Shown one piece after another: positions 50,696-59,052 of a stretch of DNA of 64,000 nucleotides. A model generated the notes under the pieces. The model had not been told where the DNA came from. It searched no databases and was given only the letters and a program-made list of their open reading frames with translations. Origin of the DNA: Paraburkholderia nodosa DSM 21604 (GTDB lineage Bacteria; Pseudomonadota; Gammaproteobacteria; Burkholderiales; Burkholderiaceae); the NCBI RefSeq assembly GCF_000519185.1, contig NZ_JAFA01000014.1:142537-206536 (forward strand). Direction: 5' to 3'. The translations under genes were made by a program, and so were the position numbers. Position 1 is the first letter of the stretch; each line of letters begins with the position of its first letter.

Positions 50696-51445
50696 ATGAA
50701 TGCCGGTTTGACCAACATGACCGCCCTCGTCACCGGCGGTTCGCGCGGCATTGGCGCCGCGATCGCCAGGCGGCTCGCCGCCGACGGTGCCAGGGTGGCG
50801 ATTACCTATATTAGCGGAGCGGACGCCGCCGCCCGGGTGGTGAAGGAGATCGAAAGCGCCGGAGGCGAGGCGATCGCGATCCAGGCGGACGCCGCCGACG
50901 CGAAGGCCGTCACGGCCGCGGTCGAACAAACCGTCTCCACCTTCGGCCGGCTCGACATCCTGGTGAACAACACCGGCACACTCATCCCCAAGCCGTTCGA
51001 GGAGACCACGCTGGAGGAGATGGACCGCGTGATCGGCATCAATCTGCGCGGCGTGTTCGTCGCCACCCAGGCCGCGCTCAAGCACCTGAAGGCAGGCGGC
51101 CGCATCATCACGATCGGCTCCTGCGTCGGCGAGCGGAACATGAACATGATCCCAGCCCTCGCGACCTACGCCGCGACCAAGGGCGCTGTGAAGATGTTCA
51201 CCCAGAGCCTGTCTCGCGAGGTCGCCCTCCGCGGCATCACGGTCAACAACATCCAGCCGGGGCCGATCGACACCGATCGCAACCCCGCGGCCGGCGACTG
51301 GGCCGCGCCGCAGATCGCGAACACCGCGCTGAAGCGGTTCGGCCACGTCGACGACGTCGCCGCGTTGGCGGCGTTCGTCGCCGGCCCCGAGGCCGACTAC
51401 ATCACCGGCGCAAGCCTCACCGTCGACGGCGGCACCAACGCCTGA
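50696..51445 (+). CDS. Short-chain dehydrogenase/reductase
   Basis: 249 residues from the ATG with TAGGAG upstream. Classical SDR of the FabG-like type: ALVTGGSRGIGAAIARRLAA, DILVNNTGTLIPKP (NNTG for NNAG), IITIGSCVGER, catalytic YAATK and GASLTVDGGTNA. The coding sequence is noticeably more GC-rich and uses fewer rare codons than its neighbours, which suggests a separate origin. No regulator adjoins it directly. Confidence 0.92.
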   Translation: MNAGLTNMTALVTGGSRGIGAAIARRLAADGARVAITYISGADAAARVVKEIESAGGEAIAIQADAADAKAVTAAVEQTVSTFGRLDILVNNTGTLIPKPFEETTLEEMDRVIGINLRGVFVATQAALKHLKAGGRIITIGSCVGERNMNMIPALATYAATKGAVKMFTQSLSREVALRGITVNNIQPGPIDTDRNPAAGDWAAPQIANTALKRFGHVDDVAALAAFVAGPEADYITGASLTVDGGTNA

Positions 51446-51513
51446 GGGGCACGACTGCCATCTCCGGTGGGGCTTGCTCGCGCAACGTCCGCAACTCAAT
51501 CATTGGAGTTCCC

Positions 51514-51783
51514 GTGAACGCGAAAACTCTCGTCGCCCTTTTGGTCGCATGCTCAGCATCGCTGGCTGCGCCTGCTTTCGCAGGCGCCTACGTACCTGCA
51601 TCCGACTCTCGCTCCGACAGCGGAGCGCCACCAACGCAAAGCGGTCAAGCGACGCCGTCGCCCTACAGCAGCGTGGTTCACAAGAACCATCGCGGCGTCA
51701 GCGGCAGCGCGTCGGCCAGGTCGCAGTCCGGCAAGCGCGCCCCGGGTGGCGACAGCATCGATCCCATGTATCGCGGAGGTTGA
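51514..51783 (+). CDS. Small secreted protein, DUF4148-like
   Basis: 89 residues from a GTG with GGAG 6 bp upstream. The signal peptide is LVALLVACSASLAAPAFAG. The mature ~65 residues are Ser/Gly/Pro-rich and hydrophilic, with AYVPASDSRSDSGAPPTQ and an HKNHRGVSGS stretch. Small exported proteins of this kind are frequent in Burkholderia and Paraburkholderia. No function is known. A possible second small gene starts 1 bp after its stop. Confidence 0.75.
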   Translation: MNAKTLVALLVACSASLAAPAFAGAYVPASDSRSDSGAPPTQSGQATPSPYSSVVHKNHRGVSGSASARSQSGKRAPGGDSIDPMYRGG

Positions 51784-51784
51784 T

Positions 51785-51946
51785 GTGCCCGAGGCAGCAC
51801 GCGAGAAACCCGGCACGCTGATCAGCTCCCGCGCCGAAGCACGTTACGGCCGGGGCGTGGCGGAGATACAGCAGGACGTACACGCCGTGAACTTTTCGCA
51901 GGAAATGGTCGATCTTTTTTTGGATGGTGACGGGCAGCGCTGCTAG
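51785..51946 (+). CDS. Possible small translationally coupled protein
   Basis: 53 codons from a GTG that begins 1 bp after the preceding stop, with a good GGAGG 5 bp upstream inside the previous gene. The predicted protein (VPEAAREKPGTLISSRAEAR, then GVAEIQQDVHAVNFSQEMVD) is soluble, mildly acidic and has normal local codon use. No family recognised. It could be a chance frame, but the coupling signals are better than usual. Confidence 0.4.
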   Translation: MPEAAREKPGTLISSRAEARYGRGVAEIQQDVHAVNFSQEMVDLFLDGDGQRC

Positions 51947-52342
51947 AGATTGTGCGGAGATATATCGACTCATCCGGCATCGCATTCGAAGTTTCGGTTA
52001 GCTTGCAGCCCGCTGAACGGTTCTTCGTCTTCATGTTGCCGAGGCGCTCTCCGGTTGAACGGCCGCCGCGCTTTTACGGCCGAGCAAGGCCCGTGAGGGT
52101 CGCAAGTACGCATCCGCTAGAGGTGAAAGTTGACTTCGCTGGTGCAAAGGTGTGAATGACTGGAAAGCGATCTGTAGCCGCCTCATCGAGGCCGGCACCT
52201 GAGAGTCGGGTATGGGTCATGTTATGCCTGTTGCATCGCGTGCCCGCCCGGAGATGTTCGTTGCGCCCTGTCGTCGGGCGCCAGGCGGCCAATACACGAC
52301 ATTCACCCGGAGCAGCGCCGACAACGTCGTTGCCCCAACCGG
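51947..52342. other. Intergenic region with a weak open frame
   Basis: A 67-codon frame at 51952-52155 (VRRYIDSSGIAFEVSVSLQP) follows the small coupled frame by 5 bp but has no ribosome site. It is uncertain whether it is translated. Nothing else was seen. Confidence 0.35.
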
Positions 52343-52963
52343 TCAGTCAATCGTAGGTAAGACGAACCGTTCATTGAACGTAAGATTGACGCCCACGAGC
52401 GGTCCCCCGGTTTGCTGGAGCCTGCCGCCAACCGCGAGGGAGCCGAGATCGAGGCTGTAGAAACCGATCCCCTCGATCAGGTCGCTCACTAGCTTTTTAG
52501 CGTCCGCATCGTCCCCGGACACGAAGAACGCGGTCTTGCGCTTCGACGGCGAAAAGTCCGAGATCCAGGACATCGGAACAGTGTTGAACGCCTTGACGAC
52601 CTTCGCTCCCGGCGCGAGATCGGCGACGATCTCGCTCGACGTGCGACCGGCGGTGTCGCCTAGCATCAAAGGCTGAATGCTGGCAACGCGGTTGGTCGTA
52701 TCCACCAGGATCCGGCCCTTCCAGTTGCCGATTGAAAACAACGCTGCCTGCACGTTCCACCATTTGGTGGCAAGCACGACGAGGTCCTGCTCGGCAGCCT
52801 CCTGCGCCGTTCCGGCGGCGGCACCGAAACCCAATTCCGCCACAAGCTCAGCGAGCGACTCAGGCCCACGCGAGTTACTAAGTACAACCTGGTGACCAAT
52901 CGATAGAGCGTGTTTGGAGATCGTCTGTGCGACAGGGCCGGCGCCAATAAAACCAATTTTCAT
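52343..52963 (-). CDS. NADP-binding reductase, F420-dependent NADP reductase family (NpdG/YrpG-like)
   Basis: 206 residues from MKIGFIGAGPVAQTISKHAL, with AAGGAA upstream. The N-terminal Rossmann motif GFIGAGPVAQ and the NSRGPESLAELVAELG loop indicate NADP(H) binding. DLVVLATKWWNVQAALFSIG, ILVDTTNRV and KAFNTVPMSWISD match the family with Asn-Thr near the nicotinamide. In non-actinobacteria these act as reductases with unknown acceptors. It is divergent from an HxlR regulator with a palindrome between, so it is probably induced by a quinone or aldehyde signal. Confidence 0.85.
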   Translation of the reverse strand: MKIGFIGAGPVAQTISKHALSIGHQVVLSNSRGPESLAELVAELGFGAAAGTAQEAAEQDLVVLATKWWNVQAALFSIGNWKGRILVDTTNRVASIQPLMLGDTAGRTSSEIVADLAPGAKVVKAFNTVPMSWISDFSPSKRKTAFFVSGDDADAKKLVSDLIEGIGFYSLDLGSLAVGGRLQQTGGPLVGVNLTFNERFVLPTID

Positions 52964-53055
52964 TTCGAAATTCCTTGCTGTCATGGGGTTGACTGTTCGT
53001 GGGGTGCTGGCTCGATCCAACAACCGCACTCAACGTACAGGTGATGCTAGCCATC

Positions 53056-53076
53056 TTACTTGCAAAATACAAGTAA
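53056..53076. promoter_or_regulatory. HxlR-type operator
   Basis: TTACTTG-N7-CAAGTAA, perfect 7-bp arms, in the 160-bp divide between the reductase and HxlR genes. A partial second copy (ACTTG/GCAAG) lies nearer the HxlR start. The ACTTG...CAAGT form is usual for HxlR-family regulators. Confidence 0.7.
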
Positions 53077-53123
53077 ACTAAGAAAATTCACTTGTAACTT
53101 GCAAGCGATGTTAAGATCCAGTC

Positions 53124-53576
53124 ATGAAAACGACGTGCAAAGAAGACGTTCGGTCCCATTGCGCAGTGAACTACGGCGTGGAGATCTTCGGCGACAGGTG
53201 GTCGCTCCTGATCGTCCGCGACATCGTTTTCACTGGCAAGAAAACGTACGGCGAATTCCTGAAATCGGAAGAAGGAATCGCGACCAATGTCCTGGCTTCC
53301 CGCCTTGCCTTCCTTGAAGAGCAAGGAATTCTCGCAAGGGCGCCTAACCCCGACGATAGACGGAAGGACTTCTATACTCTGACCGAGAAGGGTCTGGATC
53401 TCATCCCCGTCCTGCTCAACATCGTTCTTTGGAGCGCGAAGCACGATTCGAAGTCGTATATGCGGCGACACAAGGAGTTCGTTGCTCGATTGAATCGAAG
53501 CCCCTTGGAGGTGAGCGAAGAGATGAAGTCGTTGGTCCGCAAGGGCGGGTGTTTCTTTCCTGAGGGCGAGCAGTAA
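53124..53576 (+). CDS. HxlR family transcriptional regulator
   Basis: 150 residues. Winged helix with the HxlR signature: EIFGDRWSLLIVRDIVFTGK, TYGEFLKSEEGIATNVLASR, LAFLEEQGILAR and DRRKDFYTLTEKGLDLIPVL. It has two N-terminal Cys residues (TTCKEDVRSHCAVNYG) that could act as a redox or electrophile sensor, as in HypR/QorR-type members. It is divergent from the NADP-binding reductase. Confidence 0.92.
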   Translation: MKTTCKEDVRSHCAVNYGVEIFGDRWSLLIVRDIVFTGKKTYGEFLKSEEGIATNVLASRLAFLEEQGILARAPNPDDRRKDFYTLTEKGLDLIPVLLNIVLWSAKHDSKSYMRRHKEFVARLNRSPLEVSEEMKSLVRKGGCFFPEGEQ

Positions 53577-53824
53577 GCAAGACAGCAGGTGCGCCCTGTA
53601 GTGGACTAGCGTCTGTTGTACCTTGAAAGCGGCCGCTACAGCTTGGGTAGGGTGATCGTCCGCTTCGGATCGGCTACAGCCGACCCGATCGGGCAATAGC
53701 CGGCCAGATGCAGTCATGCATACGCACGCTGGGAGTGTCCGCTTCGGACCCGATGGCGACCACAAGCACAGACCTGCGCGCGACTATACGGTCAGGCGCA
53801 GACGGTGAAACGCCGCGGCGATAT

Positions 53825-54757
53825 TCACCGGGTTGAGATGTGTCCGATCTCGTCGAGCATCGGCTCCGACCATGCGAACGACGCCTTCATCTGCTCGACT
53901 TCTTGCGTCGGCGCGCGTCCGAACAAACGCTTGAATTCGCGGCTGAATTGCGAGGGGCTCTCGTAGCCGACTCTTGCGGCGGCTGCGGCCGCCGTCACCC
54001 CGCTTCGAATCATCAGCAGACGCGCCTGGTGCAGCCGCGTGGACTTGAGGTATTGAATCGGCGTTGTATTCGTTACTGCCTTGAAATGGCGGTGAAACGT
54101 CGGGACACTCATCCCGCATTCATTGCCCAGCGTATCGACGTTGATACGCTGAGCGTAGTCTGCATGAATGCGGCGCAACGCCCGCGCAATCTGCGAGAAG
54201 TGCCCGGTAGTGGCAAGCGATGCGCGCATCGCGTCTCCCTGCTCGCCAGTCAGCACGAGGAAGCATATTTCGCGCACTACGAGCGGCGCGATGACCCTGG
54301 CTTCCAGCGGCGAGCCAAGCGCCTCCAGCAAACGCAGCAGCGCGCCCGCAAGCCGATTGTTGATCGGGGTGGAATACATGCCGCGCGGCGCCACAGGCAG
54401 TCTCATTTCCGTTGCCTCGACCGTAAGCATCAAGTCCGTGGTAATACCCGGATCAAGACGTAGTGCGACCGCGAGCAGTGGCTCTTCGGGCGTAGCTTCC
54501 GTCTCGGTTGAGAATGGCAACGGCACGGAAAGCACCAGATAGTGGCTCGCATCGTAAAGGTAAACATCGGCTCCAAGGAAACCACGTTTGCGCCCCTGGC
54601 AGACGAGAACGATGCTCGGCTCGTACAGGACGGGCGTGCGACCCAGTGCGCGATTCGAGCGCATGAAGCTGACTCCGGGCAGCATCGAAGCGGTGAATCC
54701 CTCGTTTGGCGCGAGCCGCTCGATCAACCCGATTGTTCGTTTTTGCCGCGCAAGCAT
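53825..54757 (-). CDS. AraC family regulator with AraC_N domain
   Basis: 310 residues. The N-terminal AraC_N-type domain covers LPGVSFMRSNRALGRTPVLY, PSIVLVCQGRKRGFL and HYLVLSVPLPFSTETEA. The C-terminal paired HTH has VDTLGNECGMSVPTFHRHFK and AAAARVGYESPSQFSREFKR. AGGAAAAAGC lies before the ATG. It is divergent from an SDR gene 196 bp away, a typical regulator-target pair in this family. Effector unknown. Confidence 0.93.
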   Translation of the reverse strand: MLARQKRTIGLIERLAPNEGFTASMLPGVSFMRSNRALGRTPVLYEPSIVLVCQGRKRGFLGADVYLYDASHYLVLSVPLPFSTETEATPEEPLLAVALRLDPGITTDLMLTVEATEMRLPVAPRGMYSTPINNRLAGALLRLLEALGSPLEARVIAPLVVREICFLVLTGEQGDAMRASLATTGHFSQIARALRRIHADYAQRINVDTLGNECGMSVPTFHRHFKAVTNTTPIQYLKSTRLHQARLLMIRSGVTAAAAAARVGYESPSQFSREFKRLFGRAPTQEVEQMKASFAWSEPMLDEIGHISTR

Positions 54758-54953
54758 GCTTTTTCCTGTGCTGTCGTTACGTAGTGGTAGTCACAATAAC
54801 CGATACGCGCATTCGCCTCCTTCATTTGATACTTTTAGGCAAGGGTGCGAGAACGGTAGCTATGTTTCCGCATGTCCGGCGCACGTACATTTCCTCCTGC
54901 GGTTTCGAGCCGATCGTCAGCTTGACGAACAATCCAACTTTGAGGAAAGAGAC

Positions 54954-55712
54954 ATGTACGGTACTGAAGAAGTCGAAGGCAAGGTCGCCATCGTCACTGG
55001 CGCGGCAAGTGGCATTGGGCGCGCGATCACGGAACTGCTCGTGGCGCGTGGTGCGAAAGTGTTGGCAGAGGATATCGACCCCGCGGTCGAGTCGCTAGCG
55101 GGCCCCAACGTCGTGCCGCTCGTCGCGGACATCTCCGCGGATGGCAGTGCCGAGAAAGCCGTTGCGCTCGCCATCGAACGATTCTCGCAGCTAGACCTGC
55201 TTGTGAACAACGCGGGCATCATCATCAACAAGCTCGTGGTGGACATGTCGCGCGCCGATTGGGAGCGTATCATCGACGTCAATGTAACCGGTGCCTTCCT
55301 GCACTCACGCGAAGCCATGAAGGCAATGATTCCCCGGCGTTCAGGCGCTATCGTCAATGTGGCTTCCTATGCGTCGTACTTTGCATTCCCAACGATTGCG
55401 GCCTATACCGCGTCGAAAGGTGCGCTTGCACAGCTCACCCGAACCCTTGCGCTAGAGGCGATAGGGCACGGAATCAGAGTGAACGCTGTCGGCTCCGGCG
55501 ACGTACTCACGAATATCCTCAACACCGTGGCGGCGGATGGAAATGGTGTCGCCGCTCTGGCCGCTCACGGGGAGAGCGCGCCTATCGGGCGCGCAGCCGA
55601 TCCAAAGGAAATTGCAGAAGTTGTGCTGTTTCTTGCCTCCGCGCGAGCCAGCTTCATGGTTGGATCGGTCGTGATGGCAGACGGCGGGATGAGCGTGAAG
55701 GTCGGTTCATAG
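54954..55712 (+). CDS. Short-chain dehydrogenase/reductase
   Basis: 252 residues from the ATG at 54954 with GAGGAAAGA upstream. Cofactor motif TGAASGIG, acidic EDID after beta-2 (NAD preference), LLVNNAGIIINKLVVDMS, NVASYASYFAFP, catalytic YTASK and VGSVVMADGGMSV. It is divergent from an AraC regulator. The open frame extends upstream, but those codons lie in the promoter region. The substrate cannot be read. Confidence 0.92.
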   Translation: MYGTEEVEGKVAIVTGAASGIGRAITELLVARGAKVLAEDIDPAVESLAGPNVVPLVADISADGSAEKAVALAIERFSQLDLLVNNAGIIINKLVVDMSRADWERIIDVNVTGAFLHSREAMKAMIPRRSGAIVNVASYASYFAFPTIAAYTASKGALAQLTRTLALEAIGHGIRVNAVGSGDVLTNILNTVAADGNGVAALAAHGESAPIGRAADPKEIAEVVLFLASARASFMVGSVVMADGGMSVKVGS

Positions 55713-55819
55713 CGTAGACGTCGTAGAAAGTGGAAACGGCGAACGACCGTGATGGTGAGTCCAGGTACGAACAGACGCAAACCGAGGACACAGGTGCAAG
55801 CCAGTGCGATGCGGTTCAT
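55565..55819 (-). pseudogene. Possible truncated membrane/exported protein after dipZ
   Basis: An excellent ribosome site (AAGGAG) lies 6 bp before an ATG at 55819, followed by MNRIALACTCVLGLRLFVPG and TITVV, which looks like a signal peptide or membrane helix. After ~30 codons the frame runs antisense to the end of the SDR gene and loses protein character. It may be the 5' stub of a gene once cotranscribed with dipZ and cut by a rearrangement. Confidence 0.3.
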
Positions 55820-55894
55820 TCCATACTCCTTGCGTGACAGTCGAAATCAGTGTGAAGGTGGGACATGAGGCCCTTCTCGTGCCAAAGGTGGGAC

Positions 55895-57619
55895 TCAGCC
55901 GAACGTAAACGCGTAAGCCAGCACGCCAGGTTCAAGGAACGTGATTTCGAAGGTGCGTTCGCTGTTGCCGTTTGCCTGCCGCACGAGCTGGTAAAGGCGC
56001 TGTCCGGTGATCGTGCCGTAACCATCCGCATCGATGTCCGTGCCCCGGTCGGCGCCCGGCGCCTTGCCGTCGATCAGCACGCGAAAGCGCACCGGATGCC
56101 CGTCGCGGCCGAGCCCCAGCACCAGATGCAAGTCGCGGCCATGGAAGCGATAAACAATGCGTCCGTCAGGGCTGTCAAGCCGGGCGCTTTCGTCGCCCAC
56201 CAACCAGCGGCCGTCGAGCGCCCACTGGTTGGCCGTCAGGGTCTGGGGCGCGTGATACGTGGCAGTCTCGTCCTGCGCCACCGGGCCACCGGCGAAGTTC
56301 TGTGCGCGTGCGTAGCCGACGTAGGTTTCCGGCGAGCGATTGGCATCGCCGGAGCCGGCGGCGGCCTGTGCGCCCTGCGCGACCGGTTGCACGTAGCCGC
56401 CAGGCAGGTCCGTCTGGCCGGCCTCGGCGAGCAGCCGGCGAATCACGTCCTCGCTTTGCTTGTAGTCGCCTTCGCCAAAGTGGTGGTGACGAATATGCCC
56501 CTGCGGGTCGACGAAGTAATGCGCGGGCCAGTACTCGTTGCTGAAGGCCTTCCAGATGGTGTAACTGTTGTCGATTGCGACCGGGTAGCCTACGCCAAGG
56601 TCCTTCACGGCGTGGGCGACGTTGCCCGGATCCTTCTCGAACGCGAACTCGGGCGCGTGCACGCCGATCACCACCAGGCCGTAATCCTTGTACTTGTCAG
56701 CCCAGCCCCGCACGTACGGCAGCGAACGGATGCAGTTGATGCACGAGTAGGTCCAGAAGTCGACCAATACCACCTTGCCGCGCAGCGACTGCGCCGTGAG
56801 CGGTGGGCTGTTGAGCCATTGGGTGGCGCCATCGAGCGCGGGCAAATCGCCTTCCACCGGCAACGTATCGCCGGCCTTCACGGCGAGCTGCACGAGAGGC
56901 GCGGGACGCACCGCGTCGACCAGCTTCTGTTCGACGCCCCCCGTGCTGGCCAGCGACACGCGTGTCAGCAGCCCGGTATCCAGCCCCAGCGCGATGGTGG
57001 CCACACCCGCCAGCACCAGCACGCCCAGGGCGCGACGCACCCATTCTCCAGCGCCCAGCGAGCGCTTCATCACGGCGAAAACGCGCCCGCCAATCAGCAG
57101 CGCCAGCGCGAGCGAGGTCGCCGCGCCCGTCGCGTAGGCGAGCAGCAACAACGTTGTCCGTACGCTGGCGCCTTTGAGGGCCGCGCCCGTGAGCAGCAAG
57201 CCCAGAATCGGGCCCGCACAGGGCGCCCATAGCAGCCCCGTGGCCACACCCAGCCCAGCCGCCGAGAGTACCGAATCGCCCTGGCGCCCGGCGTGTTCGG
57301 TGAGCTTGTTGCCAAGCACTACGAACGGACGGGTGATCCGTTCGGCGACACGCTCCGAGAGCAAGGTCAGGCCAAGCACGGCGAGCACCGCCAGGGCGGC
57401 GAAGCGGCCATACTGGTTGGCGCGCACGGCCCAGCCGCCGCCGACGGCAGCCAGCGTGGCGACCACGGCAAAGGTTAGCGCCATGCCCACCAGCATCGGC
57501 AGTCCATTGCGCGCGAACGGGCGGTCTGCCCGCGAAAATACGAAAGGCAGCACCGGCAGGATGCACGGACTGAGGATGGTCAGTGCACCGCCGAGGTAGG
57601 CAAGAAGCAGTAATAGCAT
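55895..57619 (-). CDS. dipZ: DipZ-like thiol-disulfide protein (CcdA membrane domain plus thioredoxin domain)
   Basis: 574 residues. Residues 1-230 are a CcdA/DsbD-like membrane domain with redox Cys in LTILSPCILPVLPFVFSRA and LLWAPCAGPILGLLLTGAAL. Residues about 260-420 are a periplasmic thioredoxin-like domain with the active site FWTYSCINCIRSLPYVRGW (CxxC). The C-terminal ~150 residues are a beta-rich domain (YVGYARAQNFAGG to TFEITFLEPGVLAYAFTFG) seen in DipZ proteins. It carries electrons from the cytosol to periplasmic thiols, for example for cytochrome c assembly or oxidised-protein repair. The ribosome site is weak. No ccm genes are adjacent. Confidence 0.92.
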   Translation of the reverse strand: MLLLLLAYLGGALTILSPCILPVLPFVFSRADRPFARNGLPMLVGMALTFAVVATLAAVGGGWAVRANQYGRFAALAVLAVLGLTLLSERVAERITRPFVVLGNKLTEHAGRQGDSVLSAAGLGVATGLLWAPCAGPILGLLLTGAALKGASVRTTLLLLAYATGAATSLALALLIGGRVFAVMKRSLGAGEWVRRALGVLVLAGVATIALGLDTGLLTRVSLASTGGVEQKLVDAVRPAPLVQLAVKAGDTLPVEGDLPALDGATQWLNSPPLTAQSLRGKVVLVDFWTYSCINCIRSLPYVRGWADKYKDYGLVVIGVHAPEFAFEKDPGNVAHAVKDLGVGYPVAIDNSYTIWKAFSNEYWPAHYFVDPQGHIRHHHFGEGDYKQSEDVIRRLLAEAGQTDLPGGYVQPVAQGAQAAAGSGDANRSPETYVGYARAQNFAGGPVAQDETATYHAPQTLTANQWALDGRWLVGDESARLDSPDGRIVYRFHGRDLHLVLGLGRDGHPVRFRVLIDGKAPGADRGTDIDADGYGTITGQRLYQLVRQANGNSERTFEITFLEPGVLAYAFTFG

Positions 57620-57790
57620 GGCGGCAACATCCGTGAAGGTTTGCGGTTATGTCCCGATCTGAGTGGCGTACACCCGCGATTGCCGTGATTTGACAGCCAG
57701 CGTGGGTATCCGCGAAGGGCCGGCCCGACTCGCGACAGTGCCGGCCGTCGGCGCCAAGCCGACAGGCGCCCCCATCGAGACGATTACCGG

Positions 57791-58549
57791 TCAGTTCGTC
57801 GACTTCGCCGCGGCCTCGATCACTCGCACGACCGCGGCCGGCTGAGAGATAAAGACAGCGTGGCTTGCGCTCACCTCGGTCACCTTGGCACCCGAGCGTT
57901 GATACATCCAGCGCTGAAGCTGTGGGCTCACCATATGATCCTGGGTGGTTAAAATCGCGTAGCTGGGCTTGGTTCGCCATGCCGCCACAGAGACCGGCGC
58001 TCCCAACGCTTTCTCGGCGAGTTGGTCCTGCGAGTCCGCCAGGAATTGAGCGTCCAGGGGCGAGACGTCCGCTGCGAAGTTCTCACGAAATTTCGCAGGC
58101 GGGAGGAAGAAAAACTTGTCCGGCGTCGCCCGCATGGCGTCGTTGGGCGCGGCGAACTTCTGCAACAGCTGACCGCTGGCTTCGCCGACGTCGGGTTGCA
58201 GTGCGGCCACATAGACGAGCGAGCTGACCTTCGGATCGGCACCGGCCTCCGTGATCACGGAGCCGCCATAGCTGTGGCCGACCAGCACCACCGGGCCCTG
58301 CTGCTGATCGATAACGCGCCTAGCGGTATCGACGTCTTCGGCGAGGCCCGTGAGCGGCTCTTGTACGATCGTCACGTGGTAACCATCCTTGACCAGGAGG
58401 TCGTGGACGGCCCGCCAGCCGGAGCCATCCACCAGTGCGCCGTGGACAATGACAACATCTTTCGCAGCCGCCTTTGCCTCAGCGTGAGCCATCGTGGCGC
58501 CAAGCGCAATCAGGGCGGCAATCATCAGCTTGTTTCGCAATACGAACAT
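57791..58549 (-). CDS. Secreted alpha/beta hydrolase
   Basis: 252 residues from MFVLRNKLMIAALIALGATM, with GGAG 6 bp before the ATG. The signal peptide ends near AHAEAKA. Oxyanion motif VVIVHGALVDGSGWRAVHDL, nucleophile Ser in VVLVGHSYGGSVITEAG, and catalytic His in VSASHAVFISQPA. The pattern matches the alpha/beta-hydrolase_6 group (EstC/RsbQ-like esterases). It lies 89 bp downstream of the ABM monooxygenase gene on the same strand and may be coexpressed under the divergent GlxA regulator. Confidence 0.9.
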   Translation of the reverse strand: MFVLRNKLMIAALIALGATMAHAEAKAAAKDVVIVHGALVDGSGWRAVHDLLVKDGYHVTIVQEPLTGLAEDVDTARRVIDQQQGPVVLVGHSYGGSVITEAGADPKVSSLVYVAALQPDVGEASGQLLQKFAAPNDAMRATPDKFFFLPPAKFRENFAADVSPLDAQFLADSQDQLAEKALGAPVSVAAWRTKPSYAILTTQDHMVSPQLQRWMYQRSGAKVTEVSASHAVFISQPAAVVRVIEAAAKSTN

Positions 58550-58638
58550 TTTGCACTCCAAAATTGGTAGCAGTTTCCCGTCGTTTCGTGCAATCGCGCT
58601 TGACGGGTGAGACTTGATCGGTGATAGCTAACCGTGAA

Positions 58639-58944
58639 TCAGGGTAGCCTGTTCTTCATGGCCAGAACGTCGATCGGTTCGACAGACGGAGGGCCGGCCA
58701 GCATCTCGTCGGCCCGCGCCATCAGGGCGCCGGCCATACTCCCGTGCAGGTGTGCCTGGCGGTCCTCTTCGCTCGCAAAGGCGTCAAAGACGCCGAACGT
58801 CGTCGGTGACAGCCTGAGGGCGAACCAGATCGGCGTGGTCGCCTCCCGATTCGTCAGTTCCAGGCCGGCGTCGAGGAAGTCTGCTACCGCCTGCTCCTTG
58901 CCCGGCTTGGCTTCGAGTCGTACGAATAGTGCTTTCTTGATCAT
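58639..58944 (-). CDS. Antibiotic biosynthesis monooxygenase (ABM)-domain protein, YgiN-like
   Basis: 101 residues, a single ferredoxin-like ABM domain: KALFVRLEAKPGKEQAVADF, TPIWFALRLSPTTFGVFDAF and DRQAHLHGSMAGALMARADE. Members of this group are cofactor-free quinol monooxygenases such as YgiN, or enzymes trimming polyketides. It is divergent from a GlxA-type regulator across 108 bp and is followed by a hydrolase gene. Confidence 0.88.
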   Translation of the reverse strand: MIKKALFVRLEAKPGKEQAVADFLDAGLELTNREATTPIWFALRLSPTTFGVFDAFASEEDRQAHLHGSMAGALMARADEMLAGPPSVEPIDVLAMKNRLP

Positions 58945-59052
58945 CTTTGCTCTCCAGTTCCGCGTGATCCATTCACTCGGTGAGCCACACTTTACAAACG
59001 GAGCGCCAGGGAGAATACTGTCTCGATCGACAATTTTGGTATCGATTCTGCC

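Noticed and set aside
53640..53770. Repeated GTCCGCTTCGG motifs between the HxlR and AraC genes
   Set aside because: Only two imperfect copies with no consistent spacing or palindrome; too weak to call a repeat or operator.
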